Source: Cylindrotheca closterium (lineage: Eukaryota; Bacillariophyta; Bacillariophyceae; Bacillariales; Bacillariaceae). From it: DNA of 64,000 bases. The stretch spans positions 62,001-126,000 of the forward strand of contig CAKOGP040002014.1 in NCBI GenBank assembly GCA_933822405.4. Direction: 5' to 3'. This document shows positions 1 to 10,339 of the stretch, piece by piece. Below the pieces are notes generated by a model. It made no database searches, was not told the DNA's origin, and saw only the letters and a program-made list of their open reading frames with translations. Position 1 is the stretch's first letter, and every line of letters starts with the position of its first letter. Position numbers and translations under genes: made by a program.

Positions 1-2
1 AC

Positions 3-497
3 AACATGTCGGGAACCTATTATTGGACTACCGAACGAGAAGTCGCCAAGGTCAATTCGCAACAATATTACAAACATTCCGAAGGCATTGATGTTTACAA
101 CCATGAATTATTCTTTGTTTCCAAGGAACAAAAGGAACTCTTCATCTTGAATCTTGATGATGGCACGTACAAAGTCCATACGACCGTCTCGGGGATCTTT
201 GATGGACATCCCGATCAAATGAAACGTTTGATTCACAACGGGTTGTTGTATTTCTGTGAAGAGGGTGGCAAGGAAAATGGCGTCCATGCACGCGATGAGA
301 ATGGTTGGTTCTTTACCATTGCCGAAAGCGATACCTTGAGTGATGAGACTACCGGATTGGCCTTTTCACCAGATGGTATGCACATGTACGTGTCGTATCA
401 ACACAATGGACTCATTTATGATATCTATCGAGAGGATGGTTTGCCCTTTCATGGACGGACCTTGAATGTCAAGTATCATCAAATTCAACAACGATAG
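3..497 (+). CDS. DUF839 (PhoX-like) protein, 3' part only
   Basis: C-terminal 165 codons of a gene that begins left of the window; the reading frame is open to the first base, so the Met near base 6 is internal. The sequence is closely similar to the C-terminal half of the protein at 4093-6035: both have a GIDV..HELFF segment, a VSG-FDG-PDQ-KR segment, LLYFCEEGG, NGVHARDENGW and a final IxREDGLPFHG. The family resembles the DUF839/PhoX group, thought of as beta-propeller phosphatase-like proteins; its function in diatoms is not established. The two copies are on opposite strands about 4 kb apart, which indicates an inverted duplication. No metal ligands could be judged from this fragment. Confidence 0.75.
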   Translation, partial: NMSGTYYWTTEREVAKVNSQQYYKHSEGIDVYNHELFFVSKEQKELFILNLDDGTYKVHTTVSGIFDGHPDQMKRLIHNGLLYFCEEGGKENGVHARDENGWFFTIAESDTLSDETTGLAFSPDGMHMYVSYQHNGLIYDIYREDGLPFHGRTLNVKYHQIQQR

Positions 498-856
498 AAG
501 AAGAAGAAAAAGAAGAATAGATGAAACAATGAAACGATGAAACTATGAGCAATCCCTGTACATTCAAAAATACAAAAGAGACGACGATTCCATAGCACCC
601 GAATGAACCAAAATCGGGAGCAAGTGGTACTATTCATTCATAATAACGCTTGGTCAGAAATCCTGTAGAAAGAACACTGACTATGCAAGAAACTTACGAT
701 TTTGTAGCTACAGTACTACCAAAATGCATAAACAAACATATTTTTAGTATACTATTTTATTAGTATATCTTAGCAAGTATGAACATTAGACACGTACTGG
801 CACATTCTAGTTTCGTTCTATTATAATATTAAAAATAATACATCATTTTTTATCTT
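498..856. other. Intergenic, convergent 3' ends
   Basis: AT-rich spacer between the tail-to-tail DUF839 fragment and the ankyrin gene. A stretch near 740-850 is very AT-rich. No gene seen. Confidence 0.6.
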
Positions 857-1678
857 TTAATCGTAATGACCCATTTCTTGCATCTTCATCAAGAATTGAA
901 TCGCTCGTGATCGTCGGGCAATTTCAATGGGAGTGCTATCGGCTCCTTCCATGGGCATGTTGGGATCATGACCAGCTTTGACCAAGGCTTCTCCGCCAAT
1001 GGCCAAATTGTTGCTTGCCATTCGGTGCAAGGCAGTGTAACCATAGGTATCTTGTTGGTAAATATCAGCGCCAGCATCAATCAATACTTGGGTGGACAGT
1101 TGATTGGTCTTCGACATGCCGCAGGTGTGCAAGGGACGGGCTCCACCCGTGCTGATTTCTTCTTTGAGTTCCGGATAGTCCTTTAGAATTTCTTGGACCT
1201 TGGTTGGCCCCATTTGAATGGCCTTGGACATTAAGGAATATCCAGTTCCATCGTAGATTGGTCCAGGACGAGGATTGTGATTTTGATATTGCTTTCCAAT
1301 CAAAACATTGCCACTTTCGTCTCGTTTTACAGAACCGCTGTAAATTCCAGCTCCGACCGTATCCGCATAAGGATCAAAGCCTTCGTTGTCCGTCTGACCA
1401 GGAAGTCCATAATGTTCCGCCATTCCTGGGGCATAGGGATCGTGGGTGATGCGGACTCCGTCCTTGCGGTAGTACCCGTCTGATTTGATCTCATTAGTAG
1501 CCGACGATGATGATGAGGATGACATCATGACGATCAAAGAGGCTGCAGCGAATTTGTGTGTCGATGAATGATAAGAATGAGAATGACGCAACAATAGTGG
1601 GAATGATTGGGAAGGCTTATGGTTCAAGACGGAAAGAAGGAATAACAATGAAGGCTTGCAAGGAAACATTACTTTCAT
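857..1678 (-). CDS. Ankyrin-repeat protein with N-terminal targeting region
   Basis: 273 residues, no intron needed. The C-terminal half carries two to three ankyrin repeats: GARPLHTCGMSK, then VLIDAGADIYQQDTYGYTALHRMA, whose TALH core is typical, then ALVKAGHDPNMPMEGADSTPIEIA. Residues 1-50 are free of acidic residues, start with a hydrophobic stretch (SLLFLLSVL) and contain a SQSFPLL segment, which could be a signal plus transit peptide or a mitochondrial presequence; this is inference. The middle has a conserved-looking DGYYRKDGVRITHDPYAPGM block rich in Tyr and Pro. Ankyrin repeats mediate protein-protein contacts; no catalytic domain is visible. An internal Met (MMSSSS, residue 51) could be an alternative start giving a cytosolic form. 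Confidence 0.8.
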   Translation of the reverse strand: MKVMFPCKPSLLFLLSVLNHKPSQSFPLLLRHSHSYHSSTHKFAAASLIVMMSSSSSSSATNEIKSDGYYRKDGVRITHDPYAPGMAEHYGLPGQTDNEGFDPYADTVGAGIYSGSVKRDESGNVLIGKQYQNHNPRPGPIYDGTGYSLMSKAIQMGPTKVQEILKDYPELKEEISTGGARPLHTCGMSKTNQLSTQVLIDAGADIYQQDTYGYTALHRMASNNLAIGGEALVKAGHDPNMPMEGADSTPIEIARRSRAIQFLMKMQEMGHYD

Positions 1679-2339
1679 TGGCGTTGGATGTACTGGAATT
1701 AGACGAGATATATACCATAGTACCTATTTTAATACTGATGATGATTTTATACGATGAGTTGGTAATTTTCTTTGGTCGATGACGTCATTTATTCCCGTCT
1801 CCATTGGAATCATTCATTCACGAATAAGACAGTCCCTGGACAGACCGCATTGACGCGCCACGCGTGCAATGCAAATGGGTTGACGATCGTGTTAAATTTT
1901 CCTCGTTGGAAACCTTTTGATATTAGAAGACAATGGCGATAGCAATGACTAATAGTACAGCCATGGTGCGAAACCAACAATGCGACCATGGAGAACAAAA
2001 TCCATGATATGATAGGCACCAATACTTCTTTCACCATTAACCGTGAAGACGAAAGAGCAAATCGGTTGGAACACACGTTACCGTTGAGCCGAAACCGTGG
2101 AAAAAAACTATGCTCACAACTTTTCGATTCCGTTTGAAACGGTTGTCATCACTAGACTTTCTACTGAGCTTGGTACATCTTTCCAAAGTCGAGACGTTTC
2201 TTGCTTCAGCAGAGCAACTTCATTTCACAACAGAATCTGCTCATATTTTTGACATTCGATCAAATTGCATCGACTCAGTCCTTTCAAAGAACAACAACAA
2301 CAACAACAACAAACAAAACAAAACAAAACACTTTCCACC
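1679..2339. other. Intergenic region between divergent genes
   Basis: Shared upstream region of the ankyrin gene (minus) and the repeat membrane protein (plus). Just before the second start it holds an (AAC)n then (AAAAC)n tract (about 2291-2330), likely 5' leader. No gene supported. Confidence 0.5.
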
Positions 2340-3491
2340 ATGTTGTCTCTTCGATCCATCATCATGATCTTTCTTCTTTTGGCCATGCAGCCAATGGCCA
2401 TGCCTTCCTTGATGAGTGCAAACTACACTCGTCCATCCATTCAAGTCTACAGTTTGGCAAACGAAGACATTGTTTCCACTGTTGACTTTGTTGGAACCAC
2501 CGTGGAAATGGAATCCACTGGTGTTCCTTCTTTCTCCCTTGCGGAGTTTATCATGTCTATTGACTACGAATCGGTCAAGGCTTTCGCACAAGACTTCAGC
2601 AAGAAGTACGAAGCCTTCGCCGAAGCATTCACTGATGCCATGTCTGCCATCTTCGAGTTCTTCAGTATGGAGTACAACGCATACAAGCAATCGATCAACT
2701 ACGAATCGATCAAGGCTTTCGCACAAGACTTCATCGAGAAGTACGAAGCCTTCATTCAAGCATTCACTAATGCCATGTCTGCCATCTTCGAGTACGAAGC
2801 ATTCCACCAACCCATTGACTACGAGTCCGTCATGTCTTCCACAGAAGCATACATCCAAGAAGTGTCTACTGCCATGTTTTCCAAGATCGAACTCGTCATC
2901 CAGAAGTTCGAAGCATACAACCAAGAGTTCCAAGTCGAGTACCACCGAGTCTACAAGAAGAAGCTAGAAAATTTTGCCACTGACCTGCTTATTGCTGCAG
3001 CTCCAGCTTGGCCAAGCTTACTTGACCCTGAATTCATTGTCAGAGATGTTTTCGACCGAGTGGAATCCTACACCACCAAGGACCCGATCGTCCCAGCACC
3101 AGCTCCACCGCTGCTATCCCTTGAGGACGCTCAATCGATTGCAGCAATGGAGGTAGTATTGGACTCCTCGACCACTTTTGGTGCCATGGTCATTGCCCTA
3201 CTCCTCGTCGCCACTTTGACTACTGTCATTTATGCCAGCAGTGTCATCGATCGAGAGCTCATATCCATGGAAGATTTATCCATTGTCTTGGAGACACCCT
3301 GTTTGTCCATGACTGATTTGAGAAAGAAAATGACACCATCGGTCATACTCTGTTCTGCGGATGCTTATGCTAGGTATCAAGCCAGTTGCGACAAATCCAA
3401 GGACCCTTCCATCGTGGACCTTTGCAACCTATTCGCCAATATTTCCTTCCAGAAGGATACTACGGATCCTTCGAAAAATGAGAGCTTTTGA
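2340..3491 (+). CDS. Secreted or membrane-anchored helical-repeat protein
   Basis: I chose the ATG at 2340 because it follows CCACC and starts a clear signal peptide (MLSLRSIIMIFLLLAMQPMA); an in-frame upstream Met would put a poly-Gln tract first. The mature part has imperfect repeats of 40-45 residues, each starting (I/S)(D/N)YES(V/I) and continuing with aromatic-rich amphipathic helices (KAFAQDF, KYEAF, AFT-AMSAIFE). A hydrophobic segment at about residues 275-297 (FGAMVIALLLVATLTTVIYA) is a likely membrane anchor, leaving a 90-residue C-terminal tail with several Cys. I recognise no family. The helices resemble amphipathic lipid- or self-interacting repeats, but that is inference. Repeats 1 and 2 are nearly identical in DNA, so the expansion is recent. 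Confidence 0.75.
   Translation: MLSLRSIIMIFLLLAMQPMAMPSLMSANYTRPSIQVYSLANEDIVSTVDFVGTTVEMESTGVPSFSLAEFIMSIDYESVKAFAQDFSKKYEAFAEAFTDAMSAIFEFFSMEYNAYKQSINYESIKAFAQDFIEKYEAFIQAFTNAMSAIFEYEAFHQPIDYESVMSSTEAYIQEVSTAMFSKIELVIQKFEAYNQEFQVEYHRVYKKKLENFATDLLIAAAPAWPSLLDPEFIVRDVFDRVESYTTKDPIVPAPAPPLLSLEDAQSIAAMEVVLDSSTTFGAMVIALLLVATLTTVIYASSVIDRELISMEDLSIVLETPCLSMTDLRKKMTPSVILCSADAYARYQASCDKSKDPSIVDLCNLFANISFQKDTTDPSKNESF
2559..2813 (+). repeat. In-frame tandem duplication, units of 135 and 120 bp
   Basis: Unit 1 (2559-2693) and unit 2 (2694-2813) share long identical DNA runs such as AAGGCTTTCGCACAAGACTT and GCCATGTCTGCCATCTTCGA. A diverged third start follows at 2814. All are in frame within the surrounding gene. 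Confidence 0.85.
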
Positions 3492-4092
3492 AAACAAAAC
3501 AAAAAAGAGCGACTCATGATATGTTCATCTACCTCTACCGTTTGACCCTCCTGGAACATCAAGGCCAATAACTCGATCTTTGGGAGTTCGGCCTACAGGG
3601 GTACTGCTGCACCAAAACATTGCAGTAGGTGGTCGCGTAAGTTAAGGAGGACATACACATAAAATCATGGAATGACTTCAGAATAAGGTGATTTGCAGAC
3701 ATTATAATTTGGAAGCAAAAAGATGGGGGAGCTCAGTGCTTGAAATACTAGTCATGACGACACTCAAAAAGTCGTCAGACCTTGAATGGGAACAAGATGA
3801 AATATCTAAAAAAAATAAAAAAAATAATAGCAATGGATGCAAAATAAAACATCAGTCAATCCTATTTCCTACAGTGGTAGTATAAGCTATTTCATTTCAC
3901 GATGTTTGCGAAACTTTGCAATGCCCACGATGATGGCTTTTGATCTGACTGACATTTGCTCCTAATATAAAATGTTGTCTCTAATAAATTAATAATCACT
4001 CTAATACTCTACTGTAGGGATGCTTCGACGTGGTTGCTGTAGTGTACAGCACCATATATAGTCGTTTTTGGAATGCTGTGTTTAACAGCAAT
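3492..4092. other. Intergenic, convergent 3' ends
   Basis: AT-rich spacer between two tail-to-tail genes, with an A-rich run near 3808-3850. No gene seen. Confidence 0.55.
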
Positions 4093-6035
4093 CTAGCGTC
4101 GTTCTTTGAATTCATGGTATCTGACGCTGAGAGTCTGTCCATGAAAAGGAAGTCCATCTTCCCTCCAAATATCAAAAATCTTTCCACTGTGTTGGAAAGC
4201 AACATACATTCGTTTCCCATTGGGCGAAAAGGCCAGTCCAGTAGACTCGTCATTGAATGAATCTGTCTCCAAGACAGTAAAATACCATCCATTCTCATCA
4301 CGAGCGTGGACTCCATTCTCTACGCCGCCTTCTTCACAAAAGTACAGCAGTCCGTCACCGACAATTCTCTTGACTTGATCGGGCATACCATCAAAGACTC
4401 CCGAGACTGTGGATTGCTTTTCAAACGTCTTGTTGTCCAGATGCAAAATATAAAGTTCCTTGCGTTCCTTGGTAGTGAAAAAGAGCTCATGCCTCCATAC
4501 ATCAATGCCTTCGGTATATGGATAATACAAGGCAGCATTGGTCTTGGCATAACCCTTGTCGGTAGTCCAACGGAAGGTTCCCTTGTTTCCACCTCTAGGT
4601 TCAATGACCAAATATTCAAGCGTTCCCGGTCCGTGTAGCAATTGCCATGGATCGTCCCAGTTTGGGTTGGAGGGACTAAACCTTCGAATGGGCCCTCGTT
4701 CCTTGTCTTCCGTCACAAAGAATCGAGGATGATTCCGATCCCGAATGTCATGGGCAAAGGCTTCAAAGTAGCCCCGGTCCATGTTCAATTCTTGAATCCC
4801 CCGACTGCCAAAGGGATCCACCTGCAAGGCACGACCATTTTCCGTTTCTTCGCAAGTGACTGCAATTGGAGTAAGACAAGAAGAAAAAAAGATTGGGGGA
4901 ATATCATTTGTGGGTGAGAAAATTAATGAATTAATCAATCAATGGGAATCATACATTCAATATACTAGAAGTACGTACCCCATGTATTCCAAGGTGTCTT
5001 GCCACCACTGCAATTGGCAGTCATTCCAACATTCCGTGCCAACATTTTGTAATCGGTAGTTCGCCCATGGCGATCAAAGTAAATTCCACCCACGCCACCT
5101 TGACCTCGTGCCTGCACTTCACTATTACTGACATAAACCCAACCGCCAGTATCAGGATCTTCAAAGACGGCCGCTCCATCGGGTAGATCGTGAAAGGCGC
5201 GATCGGATTTTTCATGATTCCGGCCATCCAAGACGACGCGACTGCCCGTACGGGCCACCAACCGACTTTGGAGTCCTTCGCTCAGCAACAATCCATTTTG
5301 ACGATGGGTCAATTTCCCTGGCACATAGGTGATTCGCTGTGCCGTGGGTGGCGGTGGAGTCGGAGGTGGTGTGGGCTCTCGAGTAGGGGGTGGGGTTGGA
5401 TTGCGGGTTGGTTCTCGGGTAGGAGGTGGGGTTGGATTGGGGGTTGGTTTCTGCGTGGGTGCCAGAGTGGTTGGTACATGCGAAGGGACACTACTAGGAC
5501 CATCCGAGGGCATACCGGAAGGTACCATGCTGGGCAGATCACTGGGTACCAAGGATGGTTGAGCCGTAGGTACAAGTGGTAACTGCTGCTGTTGTTGTAG
5601 ATTGGAATTCAACTTTGAGGACAGAGATGTTGATTCATCATTTTGCTGTTGAGCGCCTGGCACATTGCAAATGGTTGCCACCAATATCACACAAATCACC
5701 GTCGAAACGAACCAGGTGGTTCCAAGCTTGGTTGGTAGCTCACAGGTCAACACAGTAGATCGAAATTGCTGAAAACAAGCCGAAAGACCTCCTTTTTTCA
5801 GCAAAGCTAATTTGAAATCATAAAATTCATCCCAAAAGCTGTCCTCTTTTTCTCCCACAATCGCATTTTGGGTGACAAACAACTTGGGCCAGGGGCCTTC
5901 ATTCGAGCTAAAGCTTGTGGTGCTAGCATCGGCACCACCCGCTTTACTTCCATCTGAGCTATCTGACACAGACGAAGATTCATCTGTGTTTGCTGTTTTG
6001 GTTGTAACTTCTTTTTCTTTGTCCTGTCGAAACAT
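4093..6035 (-). CDS. PT-rich, single-TM DUF839 (PhoX-like) protein, two exons
   Basis: Exons 6035-4979 and 4859-4093; the intron of 119 bp has GTACGT and TTGCAG borders and joins codons as W-V-T-C-E-E. The product is 607 residues. Order: acidic Ser-rich cytosolic N-terminus, one hydrophobic anchor (about residues 106-126, STVICVILVATI), a Gln stretch, a PS/PT-rich linker with repeated (N)PTPPPTREPT units, then the DUF839-like domain to the end. The linker resembles the PT-repeat stalks of diatom cell-surface proteins, so the domain is probably extracytoplasmic. The paralog at 3-497 matches the last 160 residues. An upstream in-frame Met at 6104 is possible, but the shorter start gives a cleaner type II topology. 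Phosphatase activity is only a family guess. Confidence 0.85.
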
Positions 6036-7650
6036 TATTATGAATGTTGTGATAAGACTGTAGTGGTTGTTCTGTTTTGGTGTGCCGTGCCGTGCCTTTA
6101 GCAATCAAGCCTTTCGGAGTGGTTAGAGTATGGAGTACAGTAAGTATTGTATTCCTCGTATCGTCTACGAAATTATAAAGAGTGCACTTACATTCGTTGC
6201 ATTTCCACTCTCATAATTTGCATCGAAAAGGCGAGTAAGTTGAGTCAGTCGTTTCAAAACATGAGGGTGAAATACATAGTCAGAAGATTCTGCCGGCAAA
6301 AACTACAAGATTCGATTGTGCGGACAGTGGATTCTATTAAGTAAACGGCTGGCCGTCTTTCCTTCAAATACTTTTTTGTTTAATGATGTCGATAAAATAC
6401 TATCCGTTGGGTTTGAACTGCGCGAACATCTTGTATGTGAACAAGAAAAGAGGGTCACAAAAAGGCGCCAAAACGGATTGTCTGAATTTTCATCCAGTAA
6501 ATAAGCGCATGCTTACTGTGCCGGTATTTCACTGGCGTACTTCCCTCACGTTTTCAACCATTGTGGTACACGTATGTCGTATCGTCCCAAACAGATCGCA
6601 CGTGTACCGGTATACCCGGTACGATATAGGTAATGCGCTGATGATTTATTCATTCTTTCGATCAGTGAATTTTCGACGAACAAGGATGAACGCAATGGCA
6701 CACTTTCCGTGAGCGAGATGTATTATAAATGCATCAAAATCACAGCTGTATTAAGATGATGGCTCCGAATGTTTGCAGCATGGCATATTCATTATTGTTT
6801 GGCCCTTCTTTCGCCGCTACCACTACCAAAAAAAAATTTAAAAGGGGACGACTGCTCTTGGTGTGGTCATCGTCATTAGTGTTATCCATCTACGTCGTCG
6901 TCATGGTTGATAATGGCAAGCACACATGGTGACCGAATCGGTGTTTGAAATGCTAGTTGATCGAAAAGGCAATGGCTATGGTGCGGTTTTGTTGCCTCGC
7001 TGTGATAGGGGAACCATTGAATGTGTTCTGACGGGTCAACTTCCTCTTCCTCGTTTGCTATAGTTTGCTGTCTGTCATAAAATAATGATTGCTGAATCCT
7101 TACAAATCAATCTTCATGTTCTTTTCAAACTTGATGACTTGGAGCAGGTATTAATACATGCACAGCATCACTCAGCAGGCGCCAAAAGATACCGTCTCCT
7201 TCAAACTACAAACAGTACTGAAGTTGCTCCAGCAGAACGATCCCACATGACCATAATGGGCGCTATAATTCTTTGGTCTTCCTTTCATTCAACGGGGAAT
7301 ACGTACCGAAAAAATGGCTCTGAATCATTTCGACGTGCATAGTGATCCCATGGATTCCGCAACCGCTCTATTTTTAGTTTACCATGTGATCAATGGAAAA
7401 ATCTACAGTCCAAAGTGGTGCGAAAGTGCCAGATTGAATGAAGCTAAACTCTGATTGGAAGGTTTTTTATTCCTGTTCTCGTCCGGATACACTTAAGTTC
7501 GTTTCGAACAAATCAAGTCACCGGCTCACAGAATACTGTGGCCGTTCTTCCTTTTTCTCCAGCAGAGTGGCTGAAACTTTCCTGTTGTCGAGTTCATCTT
7601 GTCTGCACCAAATGCCCACAATATATATAAAAGCAAAGCGAATCACCATC
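6036..7650. other. Long intergenic region
   Basis: About 1.6 kb without a convincing gene; short open frames here lack domains and conserved motifs. It contains one TACCGGTA palindrome (6605-6612) inside a longer GTACCGGTATACCCGGTAC arrangement. From about 7490 to 7650 the sequence is similar to 9715-9844, the upstream region of the paralog at 9845. Confidence 0.5.
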
Positions 7651-8121
7651 ATGGTAACCACATCCAAGACCCAAGCGCCCATCACCAGCAGCAACAAAAA
7701 TAGCAATAACAATGATTGCAGTTTCATAGATGATGCTTCGCCTATTGCTACGACGCAGACCGCCGACTGCCAAAAGGGCAAGAATAAGCTTCTCGCTCAG
7801 TTCACCACCGCAAGACCAGGCAGTCCTCCTCGAATCATTCATGACCTCCTTCATGCAACTTTTTCTGACAATGCCTCCCCAGAATGCTATATTGACGAGG
7901 CTGTTGACATCACCAAGGCCGAAGAGACTAGGCGATCGAAAAGACAGTCATCTCTGCGACGAAAGGAGGGTTCTTCGATTTCGGAACGATCTGTCAAGGA
8001 ACTATTGCACGACAACAGTGACCGTTTGTCATCATTGCTTATGCAATCAAGAAGCAGTAAAGTTACGTTATGCGACGGGTTTCTCAGCGGTGATGATGAC
8101 AGTGACTTGGAGGATGAATGA
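7651..8121 (+). CDS. Small acidic-tailed protein, duplicate pair member A
   Basis: 156 residues from the ATG at 7651, chosen because the paralog at 9845 starts at the same aligned position (M-V/T-T-T-S-K-T). The conserved core includes QTADC, GKNKLL, PR(I/V)I(H/N)DLL, FSDNASPECYIDEA, SVKELLHDNSDRLSSLL and MQSRS, and the tail is GFLS-DD-SDLEDE. The middle is Arg/Lys-rich, with RRSKRQSSLRRK as a possible nuclear signal and RRKEGSS-like kinase sites. I recognise no family. A TATATATAAAAG stretch lies only about 25 bp upstream, so the 5' leader would be very short or the promoter is elsewhere. Confidence 0.7.
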   Translation: MVTTSKTQAPITSSNKNSNNNDCSFIDDASPIATTQTADCQKGKNKLLAQFTTARPGSPPRIIHDLLHATFSDNASPECYIDEAVDITKAEETRRSKRQSSLRRKEGSSISERSVKELLHDNSDRLSSLLMQSRSSKVTLCDGFLSGDDDSDLEDE

Positions 8122-9844
8122 AGGAATGAACGAGCTTTCATCGTTTAGCCGAATCGGGTTGCCACATTGAAGCAGCCATATCATGGTACCAGGCAGTGAG
8201 GAGGGAACCAAAACACACACCTCAGCGACATTCCACGAATGGTGTATTGGAAGAATAGTTGTAGAATAGAGCTAAATCTAAGGTGTGAAGATGATGTCAA
8301 CGTTCTCGTTCCAAAGATAGGTTGCTGAGGCTGATTCGATTCCGAAGGCAATAATTTCCTAAATTACAATGTGTATGTGCATCTGGAATATTATAGGACT
8401 ATCATCATTCCTTCTTTATTATTATAAATTTAACGACCTTACTAGTTAGAGATGGAAGTATTGGATCAGAGTCAAGAAGGCTAACTAGACGACTGGATCG
8501 TCACTTGACCCCTTATTCACCACCACCACCGCCACCGCCACCGCCACCGATTCGACTATTGGTGGTGTGATTGCCATTCATTGTTATATCATAACAATAG
8601 TCCTCATCCTCAGCGATGAGAGCAACTGCACAATTGATCGCATCCATGTTCGAAATGTTGCATCGAAGTGGCAATTGAAGGGGCGAAAGCGTATACACAG
8701 GATGTGATGCTGTAGTAAAGGAGCCATTCAACGGGTTGCGACAGTTCATATTTCTCGTTTGCTCTTGTTTGTCGTTTGGTATTGTGGGTTCAAAGTTTGT
8801 CAGCTGGAATTGTGTTCTTCCGTCGTTAAAAAAATTGTCATGCCATCTATGCCACTGGCCAACAATAATAACCCCGCTTATGACCGACGAGGCCTCTTCC
8901 TGTGGTCCTTCTTTCGGGTCTTTCGTATCATATATATGGCTCTGCAATCTGGTTTTCATTCGGGAATAAATGGAACGGTGCGCTCGTTTCGTGCTATTAT
9001 TATAATTCCAAGGTGATATTTTTTGTAATGAAACGAGCTTCTTGTCGTGGGTGTTTGTCTTCGGCTTTCCAATTGTATGAAATTGGAACACTGGTCGGTA
9101 GACTGTTGAGCACAAAATGATTGAAAGTGCCTGATTGTATCGAACTAAACTGCATAGGTTTTAAGTTGTGTTCTTATCGGGATTAGCGTAACTTGCACGC
9201 CATGCCATTACTCGCCGCTGGACGTTTGATGCCTTTCTCTTCCTACGGACCAGATGTGTCTAAAATCTTCCGATCATCGGGGTACGGCAGCAAGCGTAAT
9301 GGGCCGCTCCTCATCATTTTTAATTTAAATCGTGAGCGGACATGGGTCACTGCGATGGAATTTCGTGGTCATGCTCATCAATGCATAAAATTTGCTCCCG
9401 GGGGTATTAAAGTTCGAATGCGAATGCGATATGATGTGATTTAATTAACAACCTTGCCGTGTACACGAGAGGTATCTGAAAGGTGTTATTCCCGCAGGAC
9501 CAATCGACCCACCTCGTCATTTAGATAGAAATCACCAGGGTCCTTGTTTTCTGTCACCTAAAGTACCAGGTACTGTCCCAAGTCGAATGCACTATTGCCT
9601 CTTGCAATGAAGGTAATACTTCTTGGCGAAGCTGTTTTCCTTAAAAGTTCCTCGTACAGTATGAAATGGGAATCATCGAGGGAATAATTAGACCTACTAC
9701 TAATTAATGTCGAATAGCTAAGTTCGTTTGGGACAAATCAAGCCACCTGGTGCACAGAATACTGCTGCCTTTTTCCTGTAGCCTAGTTTCTCTCTACTGC
9801 AGCAAATGCCCACAATATAATAAATGCAAAAGCAAAGAATCAAC
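8122..9844. other. Spacer between the duplicated genes
   Basis: No confident gene apart from a doubtful minus-strand frame at 8513-9115. The last 130 bases resemble the upstream region of gene A (GTTCG, ACAAATCAAG, CACAGAATACTG, AAATGCCCACAATATA), so the duplication included the promoter. Confidence 0.55.
8513..9115 (-). CDS. Doubtful hypothetical protein
   Basis: An open frame of up to 200 residues; a shorter start at residue 53 (MKTRLQSH) is possible. The central part (VISGVIIVGQWHRWHDNF, then an NPLNG, HPVYTLSPLQLPLRC stretch) has protein-like composition, but the end is a poly-Gly run encoded by (CCACCG)n at 8518-8550. No domain is recognised. It could be an old pseudogene or a chance frame. 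Confidence 0.25.
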   Translation of the reverse strand: MCSTVYRPVFQFHTIGKPKTNTHDKKLVSLQKISPWNYNNSTKRAHRSIYSRMKTRLQSHIYDTKDPKEGPQEEASSVISGVIIVGQWHRWHDNFFNDGRTQFQLTNFEPTIPNDKQEQTRNMNCRNPLNGSFTTASHPVYTLSPLQLPLRCNISNMDAINCAVALIAEDEDYCYDITMNGNHTTNSRIGGGGGGGGGGE

Positions 9845-10339
9845 ATGACAACCACAAGCAAGACCAACGTGTTCTTTTCCTCGTTCCAAAATAATGACAA
9901 CAACAGCAAGAACACCAATAGCAGCAACGACACTGACAGTATCACTGATGCGTCGAATGCAACAATGACACAAACTGCCGACTGCCGAAAGGAGGGCAAG
10001 AATAAGCTTCTCGTTCGGCTCACCAACACCACAAGACCAAAAAACAGTCCTCCTCGAGTCATCAATGATCTCCTTCGTGCACCCTTTTCTGATAATGCCT
10101 CCCCGGAATGCTACATTGACGAGGCAATTCACATCGCGAAGGCCAAAGAGACTAAGAGAGCGAAAAGACAGTCTCTGCGACGAAAGGGCTCTTCGATGAC
10201 GGAACGATCTGTCAAAGAATTATTGCATGACAACAGTGACCGTTTGTCATCATTGCTTATGCAATCAAGAAGCAGAAAGGAAATGGCAGGCGACGGCTTC
10301 CTCAGCAGTGACGATGAGAGTGACCTGGAGGATGAATGA
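9845..10339 (+). CDS. Small acidic-tailed protein, duplicate pair member B
   Basis: 164 residues, paralog of the gene at 7651. The N-terminal third is Asn/Ser/Thr-rich and has diverged; from TQTADC onward the proteins align nearly without gaps (FSDNASPECYIDEA, ERSVKELLHDNSDRLSSLL, GDGFLSSDDESDLEDE). The conserved block is probably the functional part: an amphipathic helix around VKELLHDNSDRLSSLLMQ followed by an acidic tail, a layout that often mediates protein binding. That function is inference. The basic segment TKRAKRQSLRRK precedes the helix. Confidence 0.7.
   Translation: MTTTSKTNVFFSSFQNNDNNSKNTNSSNDTDSITDASNATMTQTADCRKEGKNKLLVRLTNTTRPKNSPPRVINDLLRAPFSDNASPECYIDEAIHIAKAKETKRAKRQSLRRKGSSMTERSVKELLHDNSDRLSSLLMQSRSRKEMAGDGFLSSDDESDLEDE

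Noticed and set aside
8517..8550. CCACCG repeat considered as a CRISPR-like or regulatory array
   Set aside because: A simple microsatellite with no spacers.
9193..9444. 83-codon plus-strand frame with SSYGPDVSKIFRSSGYGSKR
   Set aside because: Somewhat protein-like but with no second line of evidence; not enough to call even a relic.
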